Positions 54,277 to 63,376 of a stretch of 64,000 nucleotides of DNA are shown one piece after another. The notes below the pieces were generated by a model, which was not told where the DNA came from, did not search any database, and saw nothing but the letters and a program-made list of their open reading frames with translations. This DNA is from Aerococcus viridans. Lineage in GTDB: Bacteria; Bacillota; Bacilli; Lactobacillales; Aerococcaceae. The number at the start of each line of letters is the position of its first letter. Within the stretch, counting starts at the first letter, position 1. The translations under genes were made by a program, and so were the position numbers. Where the stretch lies: the NCBI RefSeq assembly GCF_002083135.2, contig NZ_NBTM02000001.1, positions 744,001 through 808,000 on the forward strand. Direction: 5' to 3'.

Positions 54277-55232
54277 TGGGATTTATTGAAGTAAAAGATT
54301 TGAAAGTACATTATCCTATTCGCGGCGGATTCTTTAATACGGTACAGGACAATGTATTTGCCGTGGATGGTGTTGATTTAGAAATTGAAAGCGGTAAAAC
54401 TTATGGCCTAGTTGGTGAATCAGGTTCTGGTAAGACGACTATCGGCCGTGCCATTATCGGTTTGGAGAAGGCGACTGCTGGACAGATTTTATATGAAGGA
54501 ACCGATGTCACCAATAAAGCGCGGAAGCGGTCTGGTAAATACGGCGAGTATAATCGGAATGTTCAGATGATCTTTCAAGATTCGACTATGTCCTTGAATC
54601 CGAAGAAACGGATTTTAGATGTGATTGCTGAACCAATTCGCAATTATTATCAATATTCTGAAAAAGAAGTAAAGCATCGGGTAATTGAGCTGTTAGAGAT
54701 TGTTGGTTTGAATGAAGATACAATCTATAAGTATCCGCATGAATTCTCGGGTGGTCAACGGCAACGTTTAGGGGTTGCCCGGGCTGTAGCCAGTAACCCT
54801 AAACTGATTATTGCCGATGAACCTACTTCAGCCTTGGATTTATCGGTTCAAGCGCAGGTTTTAAACTTTATGAAGCAAATTCAAAGTGAATATAACTTGA
54901 GTTACTTGTTCATTTCCCATGACTTAGGGGTTGTGGAACACATGGCAGATGAAATTGCCATTATGCATAAAGGACGATTTGTTGAGCGTGGTTCCAAAAA
55001 AGAAATTTTCAATAACCCGCAACATATTTATACCAAACGGTTATTGGCTGCAATTCCTGAAATGGATCCGAATAAACGGGCTGAGATTAAAGCTCGACGT
55101 CAGCAAATTGATGCTGAGTATCAAAAGACGTCTAACATTTATTATGATGAAAATAATCGTGTTTATGATTTATCTCCATTCTCAGACAATCATGATGTTG
55201 CCTTTGATCAATCATTGAAAGGGGGCAATTAA
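54276..55232 (+). CDS. oppF: Oligopeptide ABC transporter ATPase OppF
   Basis: Second ATPase. GESGSGKTTIGRAIIGLE, MIFQDSTMSLNPKKR, FSGGQRQRLGVARA and IADEPTSALDLSVQ are in order. The ATG at 54276 overlaps the oppD stop by one base (TAATG), giving 318 residues; a longer frame inside oppD is not used. Pairs with OppD to drive OppBC. Confidence 0.96.
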   Translation: MGFIEVKDLKVHYPIRGGFFNTVQDNVFAVDGVDLEIESGKTYGLVGESGSGKTTIGRAIIGLEKATAGQILYEGTDVTNKARKRSGKYGEYNRNVQMIFQDSTMSLNPKKRILDVIAEPIRNYYQYSEKEVKHRVIELLEIVGLNEDTIYKYPHEFSGGQRQRLGVARAVASNPKLIIADEPTSALDLSVQAQVLNFMKQIQSEYNLSYLFISHDLGVVEHMADEIAIMHKGRFVERGSKKEIFNNPQHIYTKRLLAAIPEMDPNKRAEIKARRQQIDAEYQKTSNIYYDENNRVYDLSPFSDNHDVAFDQSLKGGN

Positions 55233-55233
55233 T

Positions 55234-56196
55234 ATGTGGAAGACAATATTTAGAAGAGTTCTGCTGATGCTCCCGCAAATTTTAATTTTGAGTATCTTAG
55301 TATTCGCGGTAGCTAGATTGATGCCTGGTGACCCTTTTACAGGGCTTATCACACCGGAAACTGATCCTTCAACGATTGAAGCCTTGCGTGAACGGGCTGG
55401 TTTGAATGAACCGATTATCGTCCAGTATTTTAATTGGTTGAAGAATGCCTTCCAGGGTGACTTTGGGATGTCTTATACCTATAAAGTGCCAGTATCCACT
55501 TTAATTGGTGGACGGGCAGTTAACACGATCTTCCTGTCACTGCTCACTTTGATTTTTACCTACTTAATTGCCTTACCACTTGGGATTTTATCAGGTCGTT
55601 ATAATAATTCTTCTTTTGATAAAGGGGTCGTATTATACAACTTCATTTCCTACGCAATTCCAACTTTCGTACTTGCCTTACTAATGGTTTGGCTGTTCGG
55701 GTATGAGTTGCAGTGGTTCCCAACAAATGGGTCGGTATCTACCGGATTAAGTGCCGGCACACCTGCTTATTATTGGGACCGATTCTACCATATGTTACTA
55801 CCAGCAATTACCTACGCCTTGCTTGGTACAACAGGGATCATCCAGTATTTGCGGAGTGAGGTAATTGATGCAAAACAGCAAGACTATGTGAAGACGGCTC
55901 GGTCTAAAGGGGTACCTGAGAATGTGGTGTACAACCGTCACATTTTTAGAAACTCGCTATTACCAGTGGCTTCAACATTTGGTTATGAAATTACGGGTTT
56001 AATTGGGGGTTCAGTATTTATTGAACAAATCTTCGCTTATCCTGGTATGGGTCAACTATTCATTCAATCGATTAATAGTCGTGACTATTCGGTCATTACT
56101 GCCCTGGTATTGATATTTGGTATCTCAACAATTCTAGGTACGCTACTTTCTGACATTATTATGACGATTGTAGATCCTCGTATTCGAATTGATTAG
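55234..56196 (+). CDS. oppB: Oligopeptide ABC transporter permease OppB
   Basis: Membrane subunit of 320 residues with six hydrophobic segments. ARLMPGDPF near the start, and the EAA coupling loop DYVKTARSKGVPENVVYNRHIFRNSLLP, contacts the ATPases. FIEQIFAYPGMGQLF follows as usual. Overlaps nothing but begins 1 nt after oppF. Confidence 0.96.
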   Translation: MWKTIFRRVLLMLPQILILSILVFAVARLMPGDPFTGLITPETDPSTIEALRERAGLNEPIIVQYFNWLKNAFQGDFGMSYTYKVPVSTLIGGRAVNTIFLSLLTLIFTYLIALPLGILSGRYNNSSFDKGVVLYNFISYAIPTFVLALLMVWLFGYELQWFPTNGSVSTGLSAGTPAYYWDRFYHMLLPAITYALLGTTGIIQYLRSEVIDAKQQDYVKTARSKGVPENVVYNRHIFRNSLLPVASTFGYEITGLIGGSVFIEQIFAYPGMGQLFIQSINSRDYSVITALVLIFGISTILGTLLSDIIMTIVDPRIRID

Positions 56197-56213
56197 GGAA
56201 GGGGTGATGACGA

Positions 56214-57131
56214 ATGGAAAATTATAAAAAAACAACTGACCAAGATGCGATTGCACAAGAATTAGCTAGTGCACCGCCAACTGGTTTGCGCGTAATTTGG
56301 CGTGAATTTTTAAAAGATAAGCTAGCACTATTTAGTTTAATCTTCTTTATCCTTATTATTCTTGGGGTATTCATTGGGGCAATTGTCATCGACCAAGATG
56401 AAGTATTACGAATTTCTCTATTAGATTCCTATATGCCACCTAATGATGATTTTATCTTAGGAACTGATTCCGGTGGTCGCTCTATTTTTGGCCAACTAAT
56501 TATAGGTGCTAGAAACTCCATTACGATTGGTTTTACCATTACGGCACTGACCAGTATCGTTGGAATCACGGTTGGCTTGGTTGCTGGTTACTATGGTGGT
56601 ATTATTGATAATTTCTTGATGCGGATCATTGATTTTATCATGTTACTTCCAACAACCATGTTAATCATCGTATTTATCACACTAGTTTCAGACTATAATG
56701 TGTGGACCTTTATCCTCATCATGAGTGCCTTCTATTGGGTAGGGCAAGCGCGGTTAATCCGCAGTAAAGCCTTATCAGAGAGTCGAAGAGATTATATCTC
56801 AGCATCAAGAACGATGGGGACACCAACTTACAAGATATTATTTAGGGAAATTCTCCCGAATTTAAGCTCTCTGATCATCGTAAATGTCACTTTGAACTTT
56901 GCCGCAAATATCGGTATTGAAACTGGGTTAAGTTATTTAGGATTTGGGTTACCTACTTCCACACCTAGTTTAGGGACATTGGTCAGCTACGCTCAGTCAC
57001 CAGATATTCTGGAAAATAAGACTTGGGTATGGCTACCTGCATCACTACTGATTTTAGTATTGATGCTTTGCATTAACTATGTGGGTCAAGCATTAAAACG
57101 ATCTGCAGATGCAAAACAACGTTTAGGGTAA
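56214..57131 (+). CDS. oppC: Oligopeptide ABC transporter permease OppC
   Basis: Membrane subunit of 305 residues. LGTDSGGRSIFGQLIIGARNS after the first membrane segment and the coupling loop DYISASRTMGTPTYKILFREILPN are typical of OppC/DppC. GGAAGGGGTGATG supplies the ribosome site. Lies 17 nt after oppB. Confidence 0.96.
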   Translation: MENYKKTTDQDAIAQELASAPPTGLRVIWREFLKDKLALFSLIFFILIILGVFIGAIVIDQDEVLRISLLDSYMPPNDDFILGTDSGGRSIFGQLIIGARNSITIGFTITALTSIVGITVGLVAGYYGGIIDNFLMRIIDFIMLLPTTMLIIVFITLVSDYNVWTFILIMSAFYWVGQARLIRSKALSESRRDYISASRTMGTPTYKILFREILPNLSSLIIVNVTLNFAANIGIETGLSYLGFGLPTSTPSLGTLVSYAQSPDILENKTWVWLPASLLILVLMLCINYVGQALKRSADAKQRLG

Positions 57132-57181
57132 TTATATTTTTAAAAATTACAACATCACAATTTAGTTTAGGAGGAAAGTGT

Positions 57182-58996
57182 ATGAAGAAATGGTATAAGT
57201 TATTGGGTTTAACAGCTGCCGCAAGTTTGGCTTTAGTGGCGTGTGGTAACAGTGACAGTGATAGTGACAGTGAAACTGCAGATTCATCTTCTAGTAGCGA
57301 AAGTGGTGAGGTAGTTGCACCTGAACTAGCGACTACAGTCGATAACGAGGGTGATGCAATTGATGGTGGTACTTTACAAGTTGGTTTAGTAACGAACTCC
57401 CCTTTCCAAGGTATTTTCTCTTGGGAGTTTTATGAAGATGCTTATGATGCAAAAATTATGGAGTTTGGTTTCGAGTCATTATTTGGCACTGACGATGACT
57501 TCCAAATTGACGACTCCGGTAAAGCCACATTGGCATTAGATCAAGAAAATAATAAAGCAACAATTACCTTAAAAGAAGGTTTGAAATGGTCTGATGGTGA
57601 ACCATTAACAGCTGAAGATGTGATTTACTCTTATGAAGTCATTGGTCACCCTGATTATACTGGTATCCGTTATGATGGTACCTTCCAAAACGTAGTCGGT
57701 ATGGAAGAATACCACAGTGGGGAAGCTGATACGATTTCTGGTATCACCCAAGTCGATGATGTCACTGTTGAAATCGAATTCCAAGAAGTAAGTCCTTCAA
57801 TGCTCCAAGCAGGTGGGGGTGTTTGGTCATACGCAATGCCTAAACACTATTTAGAAGACGTTCCAGTTGCTGAATTAGCTTCATCTGAGAAAATCCGATC
57901 TACACCAGTTGGAGACGGTCCTTTCCGTATTACCAAAGTAACACCAGGTGAGTCCGTTGAATATGAAGCCAATGAATATTACTGGCAAGGTGAACCTAAG
58001 TTAGATAACGTTGTCGTTGAAGTAGTGCCTTCAAGTTCGGTTGTACCAGCTTTAGAAAATGGGAAATATGACGTTGCTTTAAGTATGCCAACTGATTTAT
58101 ATGCAAGTTACGCTGAACTGCCTGGCTATACATTACTAGGTCGTGAAGAATTATCTTATACATATATTGGATTTAAGTTGGGTAAATGGGACGCTGAAGC
58201 CGGTGAAGTTGTTTATGATGAAGATGCCAAAATGGCGGATAAATCCCTTCGTCAAGCTATGGGATATGCCATTGATAACGACGCTGTAGCACAACGTTTC
58301 TACAACGGCTTACGTTCAAATGCCAACACTGTTATCCCACCAGTATTTGGTAGTTTTGGTGCTACAACTGAAGAAGTACCTGGTTACTACTATGATGCAG
58401 ATAAAGCCAACCAATTATTAGATGATGCTGGCTATGTAGATACTGATAACGATGGTATTCGTGAAGATCCAGATGGTGAACCATTACAAATTAACTTCGC
58501 CTCTATGGAAGGTGGAGAAACGGCTGAGCCAATTGCACAATACTATATCCAAGCTTGGAAAGAAGTTGGTTTGGATGTTCAATTAACAGATGGTCGTTTA
58601 CTAGAATTCAACAGTTTCTATGACCGTATTGAAGCAGATGATGAAAATATCGATATCTATCAAGCAGCTTGGGGTACTGGTTCTGACCCAGCACCAAACG
58701 GTTTATACGCGCGTAATTCTGCCTTTAACTTTACTCGTTGGGCGACTGAAGAAAATGACCAATTCATGGCTGACTTTACAAGTGCAGAAGCCTTTGACGA
58801 AGAATTCCAACGTAACACCTTTGTTGAATGGCAAAAATACTTCTCTGAAGAAGCACCAGTTATTCCAACATTATTCCGTCAAGAAGTTATGCCTGTTAAC
58901 AACCGCGTAAAACACTTTGACTACGCTAATAACCCAGCGGATGACTTTGGATGGCACACAGTTGAAGTGACAGCTGATGCACCAGTATCAGAATAA
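57182..58996 (+). CDS. oppA: Oligopeptide-binding lipoprotein OppA
   Basis: Extracellular solute-binding protein (family 5) anchored as a lipoprotein: signal with lipobox LVAC, Cys at residue 21, followed by a Ser/Asp/Glu linker. LKEGLKWSDGEPLTAEDVIYSYE is the family block; the C-terminal GTGSDPAPNGLYARNSAFN follows. Length 604. Last gene of oppDFBCA; order is as in Lactococcus. The strong ribosome site GGAGGAAAG and a terminator behind suit the excess of binding protein needed. Confidence 0.95.
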   Translation: MKKWYKLLGLTAAASLALVACGNSDSDSDSETADSSSSSESGEVVAPELATTVDNEGDAIDGGTLQVGLVTNSPFQGIFSWEFYEDAYDAKIMEFGFESLFGTDDDFQIDDSGKATLALDQENNKATITLKEGLKWSDGEPLTAEDVIYSYEVIGHPDYTGIRYDGTFQNVVGMEEYHSGEADTISGITQVDDVTVEIEFQEVSPSMLQAGGGVWSYAMPKHYLEDVPVAELASSEKIRSTPVGDGPFRITKVTPGESVEYEANEYYWQGEPKLDNVVVEVVPSSSVVPALENGKYDVALSMPTDLYASYAELPGYTLLGREELSYTYIGFKLGKWDAEAGEVVYDEDAKMADKSLRQAMGYAIDNDAVAQRFYNGLRSNANTVIPPVFGSFGATTEEVPGYYYDADKANQLLDDAGYVDTDNDGIREDPDGEPLQINFASMEGGETAEPIAQYYIQAWKEVGLDVQLTDGRLLEFNSFYDRIEADDENIDIYQAAWGTGSDPAPNGLYARNSAFNFTRWATEENDQFMADFTSAEAFDEEFQRNTFVEWQKYFSEEAPVIPTLFRQEVMPVNNRVKHFDYANNPADDFGWHTVEVTADAPVSE

Positions 58997-59039
58997 AGTG
59001 ATTTAAACTAGATATTACAACCATTTTTAGATAGTGGTT

Positions 59040-59072
59040 AGGCGTATGTGGCGTGGCCATATACGCCTTTTT
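59040..59072 (+). terminator. Terminator of the opp operon
   Basis: GGCGTATGTGGC pairs with GCCATATACGCC (one wobble), 3-nt loop, then T5. Confidence 0.88.
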
Positions 59073-59126
59073 ATTAGATGATTTTAATTAATTCTCATAT
59101 TTATTAGATTTTCTTCATTTTTCCTA

Positions 59127-59155
59127 TTGCAATCATTATGTTTTTGCGTTATATT
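59127..59155 (+). promoter_or_regulatory. Promoter of the ilvE (59.4 kb) leader
   Basis: TTGCAA, 17 nt, TATATT, about 35 nt before the leader-peptide start. Confidence 0.7.
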
Positions 59156-59189
59156 AAATTCACATTAGAAAAACGAAAGAGGTAGTCTC

Positions 59190-59246
59190 ATGAAAAAGAC
59201 AGCACAAGTGGTCATTATTATTAATAAACAGGACTTTACGAATTAG
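59190..59246 (+). CDS. Branched-chain leader peptide, 18 residues
   Basis: Reads MKKTAQVVIIINKQDFTN then stop. Five successive Val-Val-Ile-Ile-Ile codons (GTG GTC ATT ATT ATT) sit in the middle, and GAAAGAGG gives a good ribosome site. The stop codon lies in the first stem of a multi-hairpin leader that ends in a terminator. This is the design of ribosome-mediated attenuation: ribosomes stall at the Val/Ile run when these amino acids are scarce. Confidence 0.75.
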   Translation: MKKTAQVVIIINKQDFTN

Positions 59247-59338
59247 TGAGTTTCACTAATAACAAATCGTAAGTCCTATTCGTGCTTGTTAACGCTGAAT
59301 GGGACTTAGGCCTCCCACCAGCGCGTGGGGGGCCTTTT
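59230..59338 (+). promoter_or_regulatory. Transcription attenuator of the second ilvE gene
   Basis: Segment 1 (AGGACTTTACGA, 59230-59241) pairs with segment 2 (TCGTAAGTCCT, 59267-59277), with an inner perfect hairpin ATTAGTGA/TCACTAAT. Segment 2 can instead pair with segment 3: AAGTCCTATTC (59271-59281) with GAATGGGACTT (59297-59307). The terminator stem GGCCTCCCAC (59309-59318) with GTGGGGGGCC (59325-59334) is followed by TTTTCTTTT. Exactly how segment 3 competes with the terminator needs folding. No T-box sequence is present. Confidence 0.75.
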
Positions 59339-59399
59339 CTTTTGCTAATAAATTGCTGATATTGTTACTTAGAAATTAAACTTAAAGGAGTTGCTCAAT

Positions 59400-60434
59400 A
59401 TGACTGACAAATTAAACTGGGATGAATTAGATTTTTCTTATACGGAAGTACCATACCGCTGGCGTGCATACTGGAAAGATGGCGAATGGTATAAAGCAGG
59501 ATTAGAAACAGATCCTCAATTACCAATTCGTGAAGCTGCTCCAATCGTCAACTACGGCCAAGGGGTATTCGAAGGTAATAAAGCTTATGGTACAAAAGAT
59601 GGCAAGATCGTTTTATTCCGTCCAGATGAATTTGGTGAACGTTTAAACCGTGGTGCTCGTCGTATGGCGATGCCAGAAGTACCAGTTGAAGAATTTGTCC
59701 GTGCTTGTAAGGAAGTTATTAAAGCTAACCGTGACTATGTGCCACCATATGGCCACAACGGTGCTGCAATGTTCATCCGTCCTATGTTATTAGGTATTGG
59801 TGACCACGTACAAGTATCAGCAGCTGAAGAATACTTATTTACAATCTACGTAACACCAGTTGGTCCTTTATACAAAGGTGGTTTAGCACCACATAACTAC
59901 ATCATCGACCACGAACATGACCGTGTAGCAGCTGATGGTACTGGTAACATCAAAGCAACAGCTAACTACGCATCAACATTAGCAACAGCTAAACGTATCC
60001 AAGAATCTGGTTACGATGACGTATTATACTTAGACCCAGCAACACATACTAAAGTAGATGAATTCTCATCAGCAAACTTCTTTGCTATCGAGAAAGATAC
60101 AAACAAATTTGTAACACCTAAATCAGATACAGTATTACCTTCAATCACTAAAAAATCGTTGTTATGGTTAGCGGAACACCGTTTAGGATTAGAAGTTGAA
60201 GAGGGCGATATTAAAGTAGATGACTTTGACAAATATTCTGAAGCAGGGGCTATGGGTAACGCGGCTGTTATCTCTCCAGCTGGTTCTGTAACATACAAAG
60301 ACAACCGTCACGTATTCTTCTCAGAAACTGAGGTTGGTCCAGTATCACAAAAATTATACAAAGAATTAACGGGTATCCAATTTGGTGAGTTAGAAGCGCC
60401 TGAAGGATGGATCGTAGACGTTGATGAAGATTAA
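59400..60434 (+). CDS. ilvE: Branched-chain amino acid aminotransferase, divergent paralogue
   Basis: Same family as the gene at 29.9 kb, similar along its whole length. PYRWRAYWKDGEWYKAGLET, YGQGVFEGNKAY and SSANFFAIEKDTNKFVTPKS are shared. The PLP lysine is kept, but the usual KVGGNYA motif reads KATANYAST, and SEAGACG becomes SEAGAMG. The ATG at 59400 has AAAGGAG 9 nt before it. Length 344. Control by a Val/Ile leader peptide suggests a biosynthetic role; the second copy may be catabolic or serve other oxo acids. Next gene is a GldA/HcxA-type reductase. Confidence 0.93.
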   Translation: MTDKLNWDELDFSYTEVPYRWRAYWKDGEWYKAGLETDPQLPIREAAPIVNYGQGVFEGNKAYGTKDGKIVLFRPDEFGERLNRGARRMAMPEVPVEEFVRACKEVIKANRDYVPPYGHNGAAMFIRPMLLGIGDHVQVSAAEEYLFTIYVTPVGPLYKGGLAPHNYIIDHEHDRVAADGTGNIKATANYASTLATAKRIQESGYDDVLYLDPATHTKVDEFSSANFFAIEKDTNKFVTPKSDTVLPSITKKSLLWLAEHRLGLEVEEGDIKVDDFDKYSEAGAMGNAAVISPAGSVTYKDNRHVFFSETEVGPVSQKLYKELTGIQFGELEAPEGWIVDVDED

Positions 60435-60447
60435 TCATTTTGCCAAA

Positions 60448-60484
60448 AGCCTTTTAAACCAGGCATAAATTAGGTTAAAAGGCT
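60448..60484. repeat. Hairpin between ilvE and the dehydrogenase gene
   Basis: AGCCTTTTAAACC faces GGTTAAAAGGCT with one bulge and a 12-nt loop. No T run follows, so it may be an mRNA stabiliser or processing site within a two-gene transcript. Confidence 0.5.
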
Positions 60485-60511
60485 GATTATGAAGAAAGAA
60501 GGAAGATAAAT

Positions 60512-61579
60512 ATGTCTCTATCAGTAAACCTACCGAATTTAACAATTGGTGTTGATGCCTTTGATGCAATTGATGAATATTGTAGTCAATTTGGTACAAC
60601 CGTCGCGATTCTAGGTGGTGAAAAAGCCTTGGCAGCCAGTAAGGAACGTTTAACTGCTGCCCTAGAAAAATCATCATTAGAAGTAGCAACCGTACAAGTC
60701 TACGGTAAGGAAGCTTCATATACCAACGTTGAGAAAATGAAAGCGATCAAAGAAGTGCAAGATGCGGATATGATCTTTGCAGTTGGTGGGGGACGCGCAA
60801 TTGATACAATTAAGGTAGTAGCTCGTGACTTAGACAAACCATTATTCACTTTCCCAACTCTAGCTTCAGTTTCAGCGCCAACTTCGTCAGTATGTGTTAT
60901 GTACCATGATAACCATGAGATGGCTGGTTTAGCTTACCGTAAAGCACCAGCTGACCATACCTTCATCGATACACAAATCATTGCTGAGGCGCCTGTTGAA
61001 TACTTATGGGCTGGTATTGGTGATTGTATGTCTAAAGAAGTAGAGACTAGTTTTTCTTCACGTGGCAGAGACCTAAACTTTGAAAATCGTTTAGGTGTAA
61101 ATATTGTCAAAGGTACGAATGATAAATTGATGGCTGTTGGTGCTGAAGCTTTAGAAGCTGTACGTAACCAAGAAGCAAACCAGGCTTTAGAAGAAGTTGT
61201 CCTTGAAATTATTGGTGCATCAGCTTATGCGTCTGTATTAGTGGAAAATGACATCAACTCAAACATGGCACATGCCTACTACTATGGCTATACTGTTCTG
61301 CCACAAGCCCATGAACACTTACACGGTGAGGTAGTTTCATATGGTATCTTGTTATTACTAACAATGGACCAACAATTTGAATACCGTGACCGTATGAAAG
61401 CATTCATGGAATCAATTAAATTGCCAACTAAATTGGCAGCTCAAGGTGTAACAACGCAAGAAGATATCGACAAATTAGTTGATAAAGCGATGACTATGGA
61501 CGATTTAACATTCTCTCCATATACCATTACCCGTGAGAAATTTGAACAAGCAATTAGAGATGTTGAAGCTTTAGACTAA
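60512..61579 (+). CDS. Iron-containing alcohol dehydrogenase, glycerol dehydrogenase/HcxA-like
   Basis: NAD(P)-dependent dehydrogenase of 355 residues. The nucleotide loop AVGGGRAIDTIK near 92-103, TLASVSAPTSS, and the metal ligands Asp in GIGDCMSK, His in NMAHAYYYGYT and His in HEHLHGEVV are conserved. The family includes GldA (glycerol to dihydroxyacetone) and HcxA/YbdH, which reduces short 2-oxo acids. Placement directly behind a branched-chain aminotransferase fits 2-oxo-acid reduction; dihydroxyacetone kinase at 11 kb would fit glycerol. Substrate is undecided. Confidence 0.85.
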   Translation: MSLSVNLPNLTIGVDAFDAIDEYCSQFGTTVAILGGEKALAASKERLTAALEKSSLEVATVQVYGKEASYTNVEKMKAIKEVQDADMIFAVGGGRAIDTIKVVARDLDKPLFTFPTLASVSAPTSSVCVMYHDNHEMAGLAYRKAPADHTFIDTQIIAEAPVEYLWAGIGDCMSKEVETSFSSRGRDLNFENRLGVNIVKGTNDKLMAVGAEALEAVRNQEANQALEEVVLEIIGASAYASVLVENDINSNMAHAYYYGYTVLPQAHEHLHGEVVSYGILLLLTMDQQFEYRDRMKAFMESIKLPTKLAAQGVTTQEDIDKLVDKAMTMDDLTFSPYTITREKFEQAIRDVEALD

Positions 61580-61650
61580 TCAGATTTTCCTCCTTAGAAC
61601 ATGAAATTAAACAAGTAATCAACATACTTAACATAGGAATTCCCCTAAGA

Positions 61651-61678
61651 ACGAGTTGTGACTAGCGTCACAGCTCGT
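61651..61678 (+). terminator. Terminator after the dehydrogenase gene
   Basis: ACGAGTTGTGAC pairs with GTCACAGCTCGT (one wobble), loop TAGC, then TTTT. The next 190 nt up to the IS110 transposase hold no gene. Confidence 0.85.
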
Positions 61679-61865
61679 TTTGCTTTATCCTATAGTGTGT
61701 AAGCGTATTCTAAATTACACATCAAAGCCAGCTATAAAGATGTCAAGGAATAAATTGAAAGTTTAGGACGTGATTCTGAAGTGTGATTTTGAAGGAATTT
61801 ATGTTATTGCTTTTAAAGAAAGGCAACCCAAATAAACCCTGAAAAAACTATTCAAAAAAATAATC

Positions 61866-63074
61866 TCAATCAGTTTTTAAGTCAGGATTTATATGCACTT
61901 CATAAGGTTTTCCTTTTGTCCAAACCGCAAAGATAATATTGACAAGTTTCCGACATACAGCCCCAACGGCTGTTCCATGATGCTTTCCACGTTTTCGTAA
62001 GTTTTGATAATAAAGAGACAGCGCAGGATCTCGATTCGAAGCGATAAAGGCCGCTTGCCAAATGGCTCGTCGAAGATATGGAGAACCTCGTTTAGAGAGT
62101 TTATTACGCGTACCTGTAAAGTCACCCGATTGATGAACGGAAGCGTCTAAACCCGCAAAGGCAAGCAGTTGATTAGGGCGTTCAAAGCGATGAATGTCGC
62201 CCACTTCAGAGAGAATCACAGCTGCTGTAACGGGGCCAATCCCCGTAATCGTGGTTAAATATTGATCTTGGGCGGCAACCAATTCAGCCATTTCATCTTC
62301 AACTGTTTTCAATTGTTCTTCTAAAAGAAGAATCTGCTGAAGTAATAATTGGATTTGAAGTTTATAAACATCGGTTGCGACTCGGATTCCAAAGGAATCT
62401 TGCGCTAAATCTCTTAATTGATGAACTTTCTGGGTTGATTTTTCAATGGTTAAACGGCCATTACTGGCTTCATTAAGAAGATCAATCAACTTCTGAGCGT
62501 CAATCTCGAGTAAATCTTCAGGCAAGGGGGATTGAAGTAACAGTTGGGTGGATGACTTTCCAAACATATCTGAAAAAAGTGTTTCGTATTCTGGAAACAC
62601 TTGGTCTAAAGATGCAATCACTTTTCTTTTGAGATCAGAAGTTTGGTCAACGATGCTGTAACGGAAACGGGATAATTGCTTTAGGCGTACAATATCTTCG
62701 GAAGGCAAATACGTTTGATCAGGTAAATCCATCCGAACCACTTGTGCGATTAATACGGCATCGATGGTATCAGTTTTCGTTTTGCGGATATAGAAGTTGC
62801 GGAGAGTATCGGATTGAATGGGATTGAAAGGAACTACATTAAATTCTAAAGCGGTTAGAAAAGAGAATACAGAAAGCCAATAATGTCCAGTAGCCTCTAA
62901 ACCAATCATGGAGTTATCAGGTAATAAGTCATGGTCATTGATGAATTGCAGTAATTTTTCACTGCCGGCTTTCGTGTTGCTAAACCGAATAGGTTTTCCT
63001 ATAGGCTTTCCCTGTTCATCAATAATCGCCGCTTCATGGTTTCGTTTCCCAATATCAATACATACAAAAAACAT
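61866..63074 (-). CDS. IS110-family transposase (DEDD recombinase)
   Basis: Transposase with an N-terminal RuvC-like DEDD domain: D7 (FVCIDIGK), E60 (GLEATGHYW), D102 and D105 (KTDTIDA). The C-terminal domain has TGIGPVTAAVILSEVGD, FAGLDASVHQSG and the Ser-containing KRGSPYLRRAIWQAA. Length 402, apparently intact. ATG at 63074 with GAAAGG 9 nt upstream. IS110 elements lack clear terminal inverted repeats, and none were found, so the ends are not fixed. The non-coding part upstream is long and structured. Confidence 0.95.
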   Translation of the reverse strand: MFFVCIDIGKRNHEAAIIDEQGKPIGKPIRFSNTKAGSEKLLQFINDHDLLPDNSMIGLEATGHYWLSVFSFLTALEFNVVPFNPIQSDTLRNFYIRKTKTDTIDAVLIAQVVRMDLPDQTYLPSEDIVRLKQLSRFRYSIVDQTSDLKRKVIASLDQVFPEYETLFSDMFGKSSTQLLLQSPLPEDLLEIDAQKLIDLLNEASNGRLTIEKSTQKVHQLRDLAQDSFGIRVATDVYKLQIQLLLQQILLLEEQLKTVEDEMAELVAAQDQYLTTITGIGPVTAAVILSEVGDIHRFERPNQLLAFAGLDASVHQSGDFTGTRNKLSKRGSPYLRRAIWQAAFIASNRDPALSLYYQNLRKRGKHHGTAVGAVCRKLVNIIFAVWTKGKPYEVHINPDLKTD

Positions 63075-63094
63075 TCGAATCAACCTTTCTATTA

Positions 63095-63265
63095 AAAATT
63101 CAGATAGGGGTTCTCCTCTTAGCTCTATGGACGATATAGCCTCGTGTGAGATTCAGAAACAATGTTCTATCCAGCTCATACATATACTGTCCGTAGAGAA
63201 GAGGCGTCAGTCTTTAAAAGGAAGACGAAGCTTCAAGGAGTTTAACTACGACCTCTATCTATACG
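63095..63265 (-). ncRNA. Candidate IS110 bridge RNA region
   Basis: Between a likely promoter and the transposase start lie two large stem-loops. Hairpin 1 spans 63200-63256 (AGAGG facing CCTCT on minus). Hairpin 2 spans 63125-63196 (CTACGGAC facing GTCCATAG, with more pairs above). Both have large loops of about 40 nt. IS110 elements are known to express from this location a bridge RNA with separate target-binding and donor-binding loops. The assignment is structural only; element ends are needed to test the loops. Confidence 0.5.
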
Positions 63266-63270
63266 AAACA

Positions 63271-63299
63271 ATTATAACTCATAAGAGTCACAGGTTTAA
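63271..63299 (-). promoter_or_regulatory. Possible promoter of the IS110 non-coding RNA
   Basis: On minus TTAAAC, 17 nt, TATAAT, with the start expected just before hairpin 1. Confidence 0.45.
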
Positions 63300-63329
63300 G
63301 TCAGCCTTAAATGACAAATATAGTAAAAA

Positions 63330-63355
63330 AAGATTAGCCATTTAAGACTAATCTT
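63330..63355. terminator. Hairpin upstream of the IS110 element
   Basis: AAGATTAG faces CTAATCTT with a 10-nt loop and an A run that becomes T7 on minus. It would shield the element from outside transcription. Confidence 0.6.
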
Positions 63356-63376
63356 ATTATACGAGGAATTTATGAT

